Source: Bigelowiella natans CCMP2755
Taxonomy: Eukaryota > Cercozoa > Chlorarachniophyceae
Length of the DNA stretch: 25,104 nucleotides
Assembly: GCA_000320545.1 (NCBI GenBank)
Contig: ADNK01000561.1
Span: 1-25,104 of the forward strand
Direction of reading: 5' to 3'
The translations under genes and the position numbers were made by a program. Below, one piece after another: positions 1-16,066 of the stretch. A model generated the notes under the pieces. It saw only the letters and a list, made by a program, of their open reading frames with translations, had not been told where the DNA came from and did not search any database. The stretch's first letter is position 1. Each line of letters begins with the position of its first letter.

Positions 1-275
1 CTTCCCTCCTTAGCCTACAAGTCGGCAGACGATACGATCACCGTAATGCTCATCATCATTGTCATCATCATCAATCATCATCAATAATAATAGATGGCTC
101 AGTTGATGAATGGGGAGGACTTCTTCCCGTCCTTAAAGCTGTGCAGACCCGAATCCTACGCAGCGTGCGGCACCTATAAGGAGGCCAGGAAGGTAGTAGA
201 CGTATGACAACTACCAACCATATAATCTCAATTACAACCTACGATTGTCTGTGACTACCCTGCCATTCTCCGTAC

Positions 276-349
<74 letters not shown>

Positions 350-822
350 GTGTGTATGGAAGAGGGGGGGGGGTATTTTCTATGGCAGCTGCTCTCGACA
401 CAGTGTATGTGTCTCGCTGCTGCTTTGCAAGTTCGAGGCTAAAGCTTCTCCCATTACTACTACTACTACCAGGCCTTTTTGTCTGGGATGAAGGCCCTCA
501 CTAAGGTATCATCGTCAAAGAAGAAGATGGTGATGGTGGTGATGATGACGACGATGATGATTTGCGAGGAATACGGTATGGCTCCTGGTAATCATGATGT
601 TAATGCAGGCCGAGAAGTTCTTTGTTCTCGATGGCTTCGTCACAGAACATATTAAGGTCATACTCATCATCATCATCATTGTCATCCGTCGTCGTCGTTC
701 AGGTGTTACTGTACCACGTCGCAGTGTTTGCGCGCGCGCGTGTGTTTGTGTATGACAACGTGTATTTCGTACAGATACTTCAGGAAAAGTCCCAATTTTG
801 GAAGTTTTTGGCGTAAGTGCAG

Positions 823-864
<42 letters not shown>

Positions 865-2741
865 GCATAAGCGATGCACAGCATGCACGATGGACCACAT
901 GAAAACACACGCATACAATCGTTCTGTGCGACTTGCTCGTAGTCTAGTAGTTTCATGATTTGTGTCATTATCATCATCATCATCATCATCATCGTTATCG
1001 TTATCGTTGTATTAGACAAAGAGAGGAGGACTTATCCAGAAGGTATTTCGTTACTTTTCCTCCTCCTGTTGCTTCTTCTTCTTCTTCTTCTTCTTCTTCT
1101 TCTTCTACTAGTGTCAATATGCTACTTGGCTCCTAGGACTATCGTCCTTTTGATACTCCCCCCCCCCACCCCCCAAACAAATGCATATTATGATTCACAA
1201 TTTTAATAAAAATATGAAAGGGCCAAGATGCACAAAAGACGTGGCAACCTCCTACGTCCGGTCCTTCATGAGATCAGCTCTAGCGCCTATGGTAATGAAA
1301 TACAGCAAATGGCGGATGAGGTCGGTACTCGTTGGTGCATGCCTTGTGATGATGATGACGATGACGATGGTGATCGGGGAGGCGAAGGGTATGGTGATGA
1401 TATTTAACCTACCCTCCTTCCAGGTTGCTTCGAGTGCGACGATTATGCTGGAGATAAAGGAACATCTCTTTCCCAAGCTAGCTAAGAACAAACGCTCCGA
1501 TGTACTTCCCCCCACTTCACCCAGATATTCTACACGATAATGATGATGATGATGATGATGATGATGATGGGGAGGAGGAGAAATGATAATGATGAAAGGG
1601 TAGAAGCTCAGATCGTAATGTTGATAATAGCGAGTGAGTGGATGAGCTGGTGAGAAGAGGAACTACTTTTACAAATAGCACGCTCCTACCCATCGTATGT
1701 TCAAGTGAATTTTCTCATTTCGGCTCACACACAGCACCCGCACCACGTATTATTATTATTATTATTATTATCATTATTATTATCATTATTATTATCATTA
1801 TTATCATTATTGCAGTCAACTCTTGATGATTATTCGCTGCTGTTCTCTCGTCATCCATTAGGCTGTGAACAAGATCAATAAGCTGGCCCACACGGCCATC
1901 CTATACTATCGTCTCTTCATTCGGTAAATGCTGCTTCATATTATGGTTTTGATTCAGTGTATCTTGATGTCTTGCGGCACATCCATGGTGATATCACTTC
2001 TTTACTAATTGAAATTTATTATTATTATTATTGTTATTGTTATTATTATCCTCGCCCCCCCCCAACGGTGCAGAGGCTTCCACAAGAACTATGGGCCTGA
2101 TCCACCTGACAAGATCGATGCGTATGACCTTCCTTCCACCATCTCTCCCCATTCTTCAACAGCTCTACCAAACACACACGCACACATAGTTGTTCATAGC
2201 GTACGTTATCATTCATACAGATATTTCTTATTGTTAATTGTTGTTTTTGTTGTTGTTGTAGGGAAATCGTGAAGCACTATCTGACTGCTCGGTGAGGGGG
2301 GGGGGGCGGGGGAGGGGGGCAGAGGAGATTGGAGTGAAGCAGGAAAAAGCTAAGATTTATGATCATCACTGCGGTTGTTGCTACTGCTACCCACCCCTCG
2401 CCCTTCGATTCATTATTCTTCCACTTAAATACTATAATTTTTATCGTATCATTTGCACTGCCATCATCAATTACGCGTCCTAGGTTCCATATCGCGCGGT
2501 TGTATTCGAAGATTGTGGGCGACACGATCCCTGCTACATGCAAACTTACGCAGAGTAGTCTTGAGGAGTATAAGGTGGGTTGCTGCTGTTTAGCTGCTCA
2601 TCTTACGACGCTTGTGCGTGTGCGTGTGAGTACGCAAAGTCGGTATTTTCTGTGATAAGACTTCATTGACGTGCTAGCACCTGAAGCTTATAGTGCCACT
2701 TCTCTGATTTTCCCGTCCCCCTCACTCTTCCTTCTGATAGT

Positions 2742-2781
<40 letters not shown>

Positions 2782-2939
2782 ACGTCACAGCTGATTGTCA
2801 AACTCGCAAAGAAATATGACTGCAAGGTTGTGATTAGCAAGTCGGAAAGAAGAGGAGGAGGGGAAGAAGAAGATCAACCCACCTATGACTGTGATTATGT
2901 AAAAGAATGTGAAAGTGGCACGGTGTCCACGCATGTCTA

Positions 2940-2978
<39 letters not shown>

Positions 2979-3255
2979 TGGCTCGTATCTGGGAATCTTA
3001 AACTAACGAATTAATATATTATCTTCTTATTGCATCTGGAGCACTAAGTAGTTGTATCTGTTTTCTCAACAATTACACTACAGGATTTCAAAGAAGAGCT
3101 ACAAATATGCAAGGACATGGTAAGTAAAGGCAGGGATTCATAATACCTCTCCATTGAGATAGCTGTTTGAGTTGAGTCAAACACTGAATCAGGTGGACGT
3201 TCTCCCGGCGAAAATCGCAAATTGGCAACGAGAAGCGAGCAAATATACCCCTTGA
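1..3255 (+). CDS. KIFBP: KIF-binding protein (KIFBP/KBP) homologue, C-terminal part, multi-exon, 5' end outside window
   Basis: KIFBP binds kinesin motor domains and regulates microtubule transport. Exons read: 94-192, 473-505, 609-656, 775-812, 1016-1042, 1221-1320, 1424-1501, 1862-1923, 2074-2121, 2262-2291, 2484-2574, 2791-2826, 3084-3119, 3193-3255 (TGA 3253-3255). An in-frame piece at 1-42 ending at a GT donor is probably a further exon. All junctions are GT-AG and in frame, giving 262 residues plus the possible 14. Family landmarks recalled from vertebrate KIFBP appear in order: VLDGFVTEHIKILQ, AKMHKRRGNLLRP, AVNKINKLAHTAILYYRLF, FHIARLYSKI, then ICKDM joined to VDVLPAKI at the C-terminus. 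The ATG at 94 directly follows an AG acceptor and is internal rather than the start. The TPR-rich N-terminal half lies upstream of the window. Introns carry (CT)n, (GT)n, (AC)n, (CTT)n, (ATT)n and poly-G. The family call is firm; a few donors (1321 gtcggt, 1502 gtactt) are non-optimal. Confidence 0.88.
50..93 (+). repeat. TCA/ATC-rich short tandem repeat in KIFBP intron
   Basis: Imperfect TCATCA repeat drifting into AATAAT and ending in the TAG that serves as 3' splice site for the exon at 94. The intron (43-93) would be only about 51 bases, nearly all repeat. Confidence 0.7.
279..345 (+). repeat. Compound microsatellite (TC)n(TG)n
   Basis: About 20 TC units followed directly by about 13 TG units, inside the KIFBP intron between the exons at 94-192 and 473-505. 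Predicted reading frames across it are low-complexity Ser-Leu and Cys-Val and are not genes. Confidence 0.95.
826..860 (+). repeat. (AC)n microsatellite in KIFBP intron
   Basis: Perfect AC dinucleotide run just after the donor at 813. The same intron also has an ATC repeat at about 966-992, 24 bases before its acceptor. Confidence 0.95.
1071..1106 (+). repeat. (CTT)n microsatellite in KIFBP intron
   Basis: Pure pyrimidine trinucleotide run on the sense strand within the intron 1043-1220. A C-rich tract follows at about 1157-1173. Confidence 0.95.
1538..1811 (+). repeat. (GAT)n at 1538-1569 and interrupted (ATT/ATC)n at 1749-1811
   Basis: Two trinucleotide arrays in one KIFBP intron (1502-1861). 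The second is ATT interrupted at regular places by ATC. No exon is recognised between them. Confidence 0.9.
2293..2323 (+). repeat. Poly-G tract next to a 5' splice site
   Basis: Three G runs broken by single C and A bases begin within a few bases of the donor GTGAG at 2292 of a KIFBP intron. This has the form of a G-quadruplex-capable tract on the sense strand. Confidence 0.8.
2743..2978 (+). repeat. Two (GT)n microsatellites flanking a KIFBP exon
   Basis: A GT run at about 2743-2778 ends 12 bases before the exon at 2791-2826, and a second GT run lies at about 2945-2978 in the next intron. Confidence 0.9.
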
Positions 3256-3652
3256 ACACGGCACGTTAAGGTTAATTAAGAGTATATTAATGCTACCCGA
3301 CATGTCCACGAAGCATAGCAAGGCAGTATCTAGTGTCTCGTGGAAAATAGTCACAATTACATTTCAAATCAAAATCTGTGTATTATTAAACAGTTTGCCC
3401 AACCCATTTATTAGCCCCCCAGTTATAGGTGCATACGCGCGTAGCGCGATGGCACACTGCAGTAGAGGCAATATATGCAGCTCACTACAACACCACTGCT
3501 GTTAATTTTTGCGCCTCATGTACTTTTGGATGCACTATCTGCGTATACTGCCCCAATTACAATAAAGGTGCGATAAATATGCATTGGAAGAAGATTCCGG
3601 TATGCATTTAGCTAATTAGCTCTGGATTAGCTCTGGATGTACTGAGACGCGT

Positions 3653-3850
3653 GACGGATGTGATGAAGTGATCCAATTTTTTTCAATTGCGTCATCCCAA
3701 TGTAGCATGAATGCAAAGCAGCGACCACAGCGCTCGCATGTCACATGTGTTTGTCTCCACCATCACTGATCGTGTGTGCACAGCATGAGACGGATGTGAT
3801 CAAGTGGTCAAGTCTTTTCAACAAACAGTCATCCTGATCTAGCAATGTAG
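3653..3850 (+). repeat. Diverged direct duplication, period about 136 bases
   Basis: Copy 1 (3653-3709) and copy 2 (3789-3850) share GACGGATGTGAT, AAGTG, a T-rich block with TCAA, GTCATCC and a terminal ATGTAGC, with substitutions and small indels between them. Seen by eye; not aligned computationally. Confidence 0.6.
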
Positions 3851-4255
3851 CTGTCATTGCATGTATTATTGCAAAAGACACACACAAAGATGATTTGAAA
3901 TATGGTGAAGACACGCACTTGGAGTAGTTTGTAATCGAAGGAACAAATGAAAATGTATGGTCATGCACAAATGTGCAACTAAGACAAGCCATGCACATGC
4001 TTTTATTGCAATGGATACAGCACACGTTCCATGTGTCATGTGCATGTTATTGAGCTGCTGGGCTACGATGCGACGTGCTAGCGAGGCATTTCATTCTCAC
4101 TTAAAAACTCTAGTTCTGCATCGAATTCGGCATCCATAGGCATGCATTGAGCATGCACACTTCTGTGCATTGCGCGGCAAACTGAAGTTAATGGGACATG
4201 AGAAATCACACGTAGCAAATGCGCGTAAACATGTACATAGAGAGAGAGCTAGAGA

Positions 4256-4289
4256 GGGGGGGGTGGGGGGGTGGGAGAACTGGGGAGGG
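4256..4289 (+). other. G-rich tract, potential G-quadruplex
   Basis: Runs of 8, 7, 3, 4 and 3 G separated by T, T, AGAACT and A, embedded in GA repeats (about 4238-4300). Four or more G runs with short loops fit the usual quadruplex pattern on the plus strand. Confidence 0.65.
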
Positions 4290-4581
4290 AGAGAGAAAAG
4301 AGCAAGGTCAAACAAGTAAGAAGTGACTAGGTGATATTACACACGAGCGCCCGCACACTATTTTGTACTCAGTAACACCAAATGTAGTACTGTCGTCCGC
4401 TGCAAGACCACATTAAAACTTGGTAAATAAGATGACATGCATGCGATGATAATCCTGGATCGGGGCAGATACATGAGCTTACTATGTTCGAACGAATCGA
4501 TTCATGTATTGAAAAGGTGAAGCTTATACACGAACACGACCGAAAATCGTCTGTCTAATTGTTTGCTGCTAATTTTTCGAC

Positions 4582-6042
4582 TCATTCTGGGTGTTCTGTC
4601 TTGCACATGAGCTCCGCGAGCCTGAAGTGACACTCGGCGAATGCCCAACAATTAACGATCTTTGTCCTCCCACCTTTCTCTTTCCTGCTCTTTAAGAAGC
4701 ATTCGGAATTTACATTCAGCTTGCTTCCTTGTACATGCGGGGTTGACTCATTTTGGTGGCTCTTGCTAATATGTCGGTGTCCAATGATGCTATCCGGATC
4801 GAGCGAGTAGGGTGCGTCCCTGTCCTGCCGATGCCATCCTCGAATCAATTGCAAAGCTGCGAGCCGTGCGCAGGACTTGTCGATGTTCACGGATTTGGCG
4901 GTGACTGCATGCTTGGCATGAGGAAGGGTCAACCCTGTCCTATCATTGAAGAGAATTCCTTGCATATTGTAGCCTACAGCACCATACATGCCTGGAAGGC
5001 ACTTGAGCGCTTTCACATCCTCAGGCATTAGCTGGGCAATTTCCGTTTCTTTGAAGCCATCGTTGTAGCGGAGCTTGTGCTCAGTAAAGACAGTCGATTG
5101 TGAGACTCGTGTCATTTTTAGGTTCAGACCCAACTCTAATTTTCCTTTGATGTCCCCCGTGTTGATGAAAGGCCTCTCCATGAACATTCCAGCGAACATC
5201 ATCTGAGCCGCCCCGAGGGTCCTTTGTTGCTGGACAGGATTGTTCATTGCAGCAGAGAGGAACTGAAGGCTCCAAGAAGCAATCTTATTTAGCCTTGACT
5301 CCTGCAAATTCTGAAGCTCCTTCTCAGAATACTTCGCTGATTCCTTTTCTTTCTTTGGGATGGTTCTATAGTCATCTGGCATAATTTCTTGGAGTTCGTC
5401 TGGTTCATCGTCCACAGCAACCAGATCAAAGTCGAAACCAAAATCATCTTCGTCCTCTACGCCGTCGATGGCTTGAACAGCCTCATCATGGGTGAGTCTG
5501 AGAAAATTCTTGATGCTGGCGAATACCTTCTCCACCCGCTCTACCTTGTCCCCGAAGATCTCGCATCCTTCGCGGCCATTCTTCACGGGTGTTTCCCAAC
5601 TAAAGCAGGATCTACCGTCACCAATGACATTACCGCGATGCGGAGTGCCGTCCCTATCATTGGTACTGGCATGGACGAGGGATATTCCAGGATAACCGAC
5701 ATGCTCTGTGAGCTGTATCTTGTTCCCTTTCGTGATCTGGTCAATTAGTTTTGCCCTATATTCCTCAGAGACACAGCCAAGATTGAAGTCTTTCGTCATG
5801 TCGAATCCTATGCTCGCAAGCGATTGGGCAAGCACAGTGTTCTCGACAACATTTAGCTCCAACAGGCTGGCGTTTGACCGATCGATGGTGCTCTCGAGGT
5901 TTAGGGGATTTCTGTGCAAGGTGCCCTCGGCCAAAGTCAGGAGAAGACTTGTTAACAAGAAGCGGAGAAGCAAAGAAGGAGAGGAACGGACATTCCACAC
6001 CCCTCCACGCCGTGACGGAGGACAGGGCACGCTGCTCCTCAT
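4582..6042 (-). CDS. Orphan protein with predicted signal peptide, intronless
   Basis: A single uninterrupted frame of 486 residues. I do not recognise a family. Residues 1-24 are Arg/Ser/Pro-rich, followed by a hydrophobic core (about 24-38, LLLRFLLTSLLLTLAEG), which looks like a signal peptide or anchor with a cleavage region near 39-41. The body has an N-terminal mixed region with possible N-glycosylation sites (NAS 57-59; NES 431-433), a strongly acidic stretch (195-224), a Lys/Glu-rich helical stretch (228-255), then a region with QQQRTLGAAQMMFAGMF (271-287) and a Cys/His-containing C-terminus (residues 449-482). The lack of introns stands out beside the neighbouring genes. It is divergent from the gene at 6437 across a 394-base spacer. 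That it is real rests on its length and non-repetitive composition. Function is unknown. Confidence 0.75.
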   Translation of the reverse strand: MRSSVPCPPSRRGGVWNVRSSPSLLLRFLLTSLLLTLAEGTLHRNPLNLESTIDRSNASLLELNVVENTVLAQSLASIGFDMTKDFNLGCVSEEYRAKLIDQITKGNKIQLTEHVGYPGISLVHASTNDRDGTPHRGNVIGDGRSCFSWETPVKNGREGCEIFGDKVERVEKVFASIKNFLRLTHDEAVQAIDGVEDEDDFGFDFDLVAVDDEPDELQEIMPDDYRTIPKKEKESAKYSEKELQNLQESRLNKIASWSLQFLSAAMNNPVQQQRTLGAAQMMFAGMFMERPFINTGDIKGKLELGLNLKMTRVSQSTVFTEHKLRYNDGFKETEIAQLMPEDVKALKCLPGMYGAVGYNMQGILFNDRTGLTLPHAKHAVTAKSVNIDKSCARLAALQLIRGWHRQDRDAPYSLDPDSIIGHRHISKSHQNESTPHVQGSKLNVNSECFLKSRKEKGGRTKIVNCWAFAECHFRLAELMCKTEHPE

Positions 6043-6242
6043 TGCTTCATCCAGATCTGCAGCAGGACAGACATCCTTACAGAGGGGGTTTTCAAATCCG
6101 TTTTAAATCCATCAAGACAGCTCGGACTAGGGCCGACTTTTTATTTTTTAAAATAAATAATAATTTAATTTTTAGGTAAAATGTCGGTGGACTAGTTCGA
6201 GTATTTCCTGTCGTCTTTCTGGTCCCGAAGAGAATTCTGCCG

Positions 6243-6269
6243 ATGATGATGATGATGATGATGATGATG
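6243..6269 (+). repeat. (GAT)n microsatellite
   Basis: Perfect trinucleotide run in the divergent spacer. It produces a poly-Met stretch in one frame, which is an artefact and not a start of a gene. Confidence 0.95.
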
Positions 6270-6410
6270 GTGTCGAAAATCAACAAGATATTGAATCTGC
6301 GACAAGTACTTGCGACCGCATGTGCTTCTCCTCGGCTGGAGAAAGGCCTGCTGCTCGACGATATCGTGCTCCTCAGATTCCAGAAGGGTTCAGATCACCT
6401 TCTGTTACCC

Positions 6411-6435
6411 CATCCATCCATCCATCCATCCATCC
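6411..6435 (+). repeat. (CATC)n tetranucleotide repeat directly before a start codon
   Basis: About six CATC units end one base before the ATG at 6437. The frame of the downstream gene is open through the repeat back to an ATG at 6320, so unit number decides whether a longer N-terminus could be in frame. Confidence 0.9.
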
Positions 6436-6436
6436 A

Positions 6437-7405
6437 ATGAATTTCTTTCTCCTCGACTTGGATCCGGAGAAAGCGGCCCAGATGCACTGCAATCGGCACG
6501 TTGTCAAGATGATTCTTGAGCTCACACACCTGCTCTGGATAGCCCTCCATATGTCCCACGCCCCGCCAAAGCTGAAGCAAGGTGCGAAAAGCCTCCCGCT
6601 TCCTGAGGAGGTGAAACCTGTGCTACTGGTCCTCACGGGGCTTTCGAAGAAAATGGCAAATTTGATCTTAAAATTCGTTTTTAAGCGACCGATCTTCGAA
6701 GCTATCGAAGGCGTGATCCCGTTCAGCAAGATGTACATGTGGAACCCGCTCGCGATGTGGGTTCGTGAAACGCCTGCAAACCACATGTTCACCCTTCGGT
6801 TTGCGTGGGCCTTATGCCGGGAATACTCGCGGCGATTCGGTAATAAGGTTCACTCATGCGAGGCGCACCTGCGACTTCTGGAAAAAATAGGTTATAGGAA
6901 GCCATCATCACTCCGAGAATACAAAAAAATCAGGGGAGTATTCAGCCTTAAAGGATGCACGCCTTTCCCGCTTTGTGTACCCAAAGAATGCCTTGTGGCC
7001 GTCGTTTCTGCTAATGATGAAAAGAAAAACGATGGAAATAGTAAATTTGATGCTATTCAGAGCTATCGTGCTTTCTATGCCCTCAAATTTCAAAATTGGG
7101 GGGCCAAGGGACGGCCAATGCGCTGGACCAGGAAGGAGCATAATAGCTCGAAGAAACGAAAGGCTAAGACTGTGTCTACTCGAGCGGATGAGAATAATAT
7201 TCCTTTGTGGTTGACGCTGCAGATAAAGCAGAATGCTCCAACGGAAAAACACCTGGAAAGTAATCACAACCTAAACTCTAGTACTTTCCTTATCAGCGCA
7301 GATGGTTCTACCAGTCGATCAGGGACAAGGAAATTACTTCGGAAAGAAGGGAGGATGACTGTTCAGAAAAATAAGAGGTTATCCAAGCGATTTAAAATAA
7401 AATAG
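6437..7405 (+). CDS. Intronless gene of a phage/giant-virus/bacterial-like uncharacterised family
   Basis: 322 residues from the ATG at 6437. I chose this start because the family-like N-terminus begins there (MNFFLLDLDPEKAAQ); the ATG at 6320 would add 39 residues that include a translated CATC repeat. Motifs: D-x-D-P then HCNRHVVKMILE (17-28), MWNPLAMWVRE (101-111), ALCREYSRRFGNKVHSCE (125-142), TPFPLCVPKE (175-184), AIQSYRAFYALKF (206-218) and KGRPMRW (224-230). From memory this order (LDxDPxxAAxxHCxxHVVKM; WVRES; LCxEYxxRYG; PFPxxMPxE; AYRxYY) marks proteins annotated as hypothetical in tailed phages, large DNA viruses and some bacteria; function unknown. The C-terminal third (about 232-322) is Lys/Arg-rich and looks like an extension. 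Absence of introns agrees with viral or bacterial origin. AATAAA (7396-7401) overlaps the 3' end. The family match is recalled, not searched. Confidence 0.7.
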   Translation: MNFFLLDLDPEKAAQMHCNRHVVKMILELTHLLWIALHMSHAPPKLKQGAKSLPLPEEVKPVLLVLTGLSKKMANLILKFVFKRPIFEAIEGVIPFSKMYMWNPLAMWVRETPANHMFTLRFAWALCREYSRRFGNKVHSCEAHLRLLEKIGYRKPSSLREYKKIRGVFSLKGCTPFPLCVPKECLVAVVSANDEKKNDGNSKFDAIQSYRAFYALKFQNWGAKGRPMRWTRKEHNSSKKRKAKTVSTRADENNIPLWLTLQIKQNAPTEKHLESNHNLNSSTFLISADGSTSRSGTRKLLRKEGRMTVQKNKRLSKRFKIK

Positions 7406-8226
7406 AGCCACAGATTTGCATGCGGTACGCACTAGTAACCATCGGCCTCTCGCTTCACTCCCTTTATATATAATAATACACACACAAGACACACACAGAC
7501 ACATTACATCACATGTACCATCTATACTATGCGAATGTATGTTGCGTGCATGTGCATGCTAGTGTAGCTAGGTAGCCGCGTATCACAGCCAAGCAGCTAG
7601 GAATTGTCGGAACATGTGGACAGATTTGGATGCTAACAATGCTCACCTTGCATGTCCGTTGAGCTACCACTGCAATTGGGCGAGCATCTGCAGATGATGA
7701 ACCTGTATGGTGCCTGGTGCATTTGTAGCATGCTTCGCCGTGTTTGCGTAGGACAAATGATTTTGGATACACATGACACTGCCTGTTGGCAAACGCAGCG
7801 CAGCACCAAGCATGCCTTGTTTGCTAGCGCTAAACTAGCTAGCTAGGCCGGCACTTCTTGATTTATCGAATGGTTATATGGTATATTTGAGCATTAGAGC
7901 ATCCGCATGAACTTGTTTCATGTTCATATAAGGCAGTACAATATGCACGTAGCTCGCACGTTGCAATTGGCACATTTTTTTTACGACGCAAATTGACGAT
8001 CAGAAGATGGAAATCTATCTATATTTGTCACAACATAACTTTATTAAGAACTGCAGACACCTTTGCAATCTAATGAAGAATGTTTCACAAAAACAACCAT
8101 TGAGATTGGCAAGGAATATGGCTTCTTCCGTTCATCATGAGCCTTGTGCTGGTGACACACATGACGATAGAATTTACTACTTTTGATAAGGCAATGTACA
8201 GTATGTATATACTTGTCCTGCGGATC
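7406..8226. other. Convergent intergenic spacer, no gene recognised
   Basis: Lies between the 3' ends of the virus-like gene (+) and ABCC (-). It is rich in GCATGC, GCTAGC and related words (about 7417, 7547-7573, 7728, 7808, 7824-7848). A possible ABCC poly(A) signal, AATAAA on the minus strand, is at 8040-8045, about 180 bases past the ABCC stop. Short frames here look random. Confidence 0.65.
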
Positions 8227-15098
<6,872 letters not shown>

Positions 15099-15479
15099 TG
15101 GATAAGCCTCCGGAGATAAATTGTTCAGCCCAACCTGAAGTTCTCCGTTTGGTGGTGTGTGACGTGACGTGACTCTGGTCGAATTATAGTGTGGTTCTCA
15201 CCGTGTCGGAGCAAAGCTCCGTGTCGGAACCCACAAGTAAAAGACTTATTGGCGGGAGAAACCATTCCAGTCGTCCGATATAAAAGCATTCTACTATACT
15301 TATGCGACAACAGCAGATCCCGATATTCAACCGCAATTGCAAAAAATCCAGAGGAAGAACAAATTCGGAAATCAAAATAGCGGCCATGTGGCACCGTTTG
15401 TTTCCGATTCAAAAATATCAAGGAATGTTCGAGGAAGTTCTTGAGACACCCTGAAATTTCGTGGAAGCAACACATGATG

Positions 15480-15499
15480 TAGATCTACAGGTAGATCTA
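15480..15499. promoter_or_regulatory. Perfect palindrome overlapping a TATA-like sequence
   Basis: TAGATCTAC, two bases, GTAGATCTA, followed directly by TATAAAATAAAATG. It lies about 380 bases upstream of the ABCC start and about 940 upstream of the Rab8 start. Regulatory role is inference. Confidence 0.35.
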
Positions 15500-16010
15500 T
15501 AAAATAAAATGAGTGCTTCTCCTGCGACTTGCAGAAGATCAACCACAGGTGGGAATTCTAGTTTTACAGAGAAAAATACTCCAAAACCCTCTTCCTTCCA
15601 ACGGATTTCCAGGATTTTGCACTGAGATACGTCATCTACTTTCCAGAAATATTCTACTTGTATTTTAGACTACGACATTATATTAAGACTGGATCATCAG
15701 ATGTACGAAGATTTCGATGTATTTTACCGAGAAGATAACAGATCTTATTTCTTAAGATTTCCAATAGAATATTCCGAGACGATTCAATTAAGATCTAATT
15801 GGAATGTATGTCAGTATTTGTCTATCAAAAAAGTAATATGTCTTCAAAAATAATGTGGAAATAGTATCTAGAATTGGATTCGAGCGAAGCATATAACTTA
15901 TATTCACCTTATTTTCCTCTTTCCAAAGACAAATATTGTATGTCTTGATTATAGGCTGAATGCAAAAGCAGCTCTGGGCTGTGTCTTGTAAGAATTCATT
16001 CTTCTTAGAT

Positions 16011-16066
16011 AAAACGACAATATATATTTATGTCGTAGACTATAAATATATTGTATTTATCGTTTT
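16011..16066. repeat. Imperfect inverted repeat (possible cruciform)
   Basis: Outer arms AAAACGA and TCGTTTT, inner arms ACAATATATATTTAT and TATAAATATATTGT, with a short centre (GTCGTAGAC) and a six-base asymmetry. About 370 bases upstream of the Rab8 start codon. Confidence 0.55.

Larger units (their letters stand above)
3256..4581. other. Convergent intergenic spacer, no gene recognised
   Basis: Lies between the 3' ends of KIFBP (+) and the orphan gene (-). It holds a possible poly(A) signal AATAAA for KIFBP at 3561-3566, a tandem 11-mer ATTAGCTCTGG (3615-3636), a diverged duplication (3653-3709 and 3789-3850), a G-rich tract (4256-4289), and many GCATGC, GCTAGC and related words, for example at 4077, 4140-4158 and 4434-4445. 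Reading frames here are short with no recognisable family. Confidence 0.7.
6043..6436. promoter_or_regulatory. Divergent spacer, likely bidirectional promoter region
   Basis: Separates the start codons of two intronless, oppositely oriented genes. It contains an AT-rich block (about 6139-6178), a (GAT)n repeat (6243-6269) and a (CATC)n repeat (6411-6435) that touches the start codon of the plus-strand gene. No specific factor site is identified. Confidence 0.45.

Noticed and set aside
245-504. Frames of repeated Ser-Leu, Cys-Val
   Set aside because: Translations of the (TC)n(TG)n microsatellite inside a KIFBP intron.
955-1206. Hydrophobic Ile/Leu-rich frame resembling a membrane protein
   Set aside because: Product of ATC and CTT repeats across a short KIFBP exon and its introns.
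5389-5748. Plus-strand 119-residue frame
   Set aside because: Lies wholly opposite the 486-residue orphan gene, with no features of its own.
6243-6440. Frame starting with nine methionines
   Set aside because: GAT repeat read as ATG; it runs into the N-terminal region of the gene at 6437 in another frame.
6373-6792. Minus-strand 139-residue frame
   Set aside because: Opposite the virus-like gene, whose frame has clear family motifs.
15125-15475. 116-residue minus-strand frame upstream of ABCC
   Set aside because: No family or composition signal and no splice link to ABCC exon 1, which has its own start.
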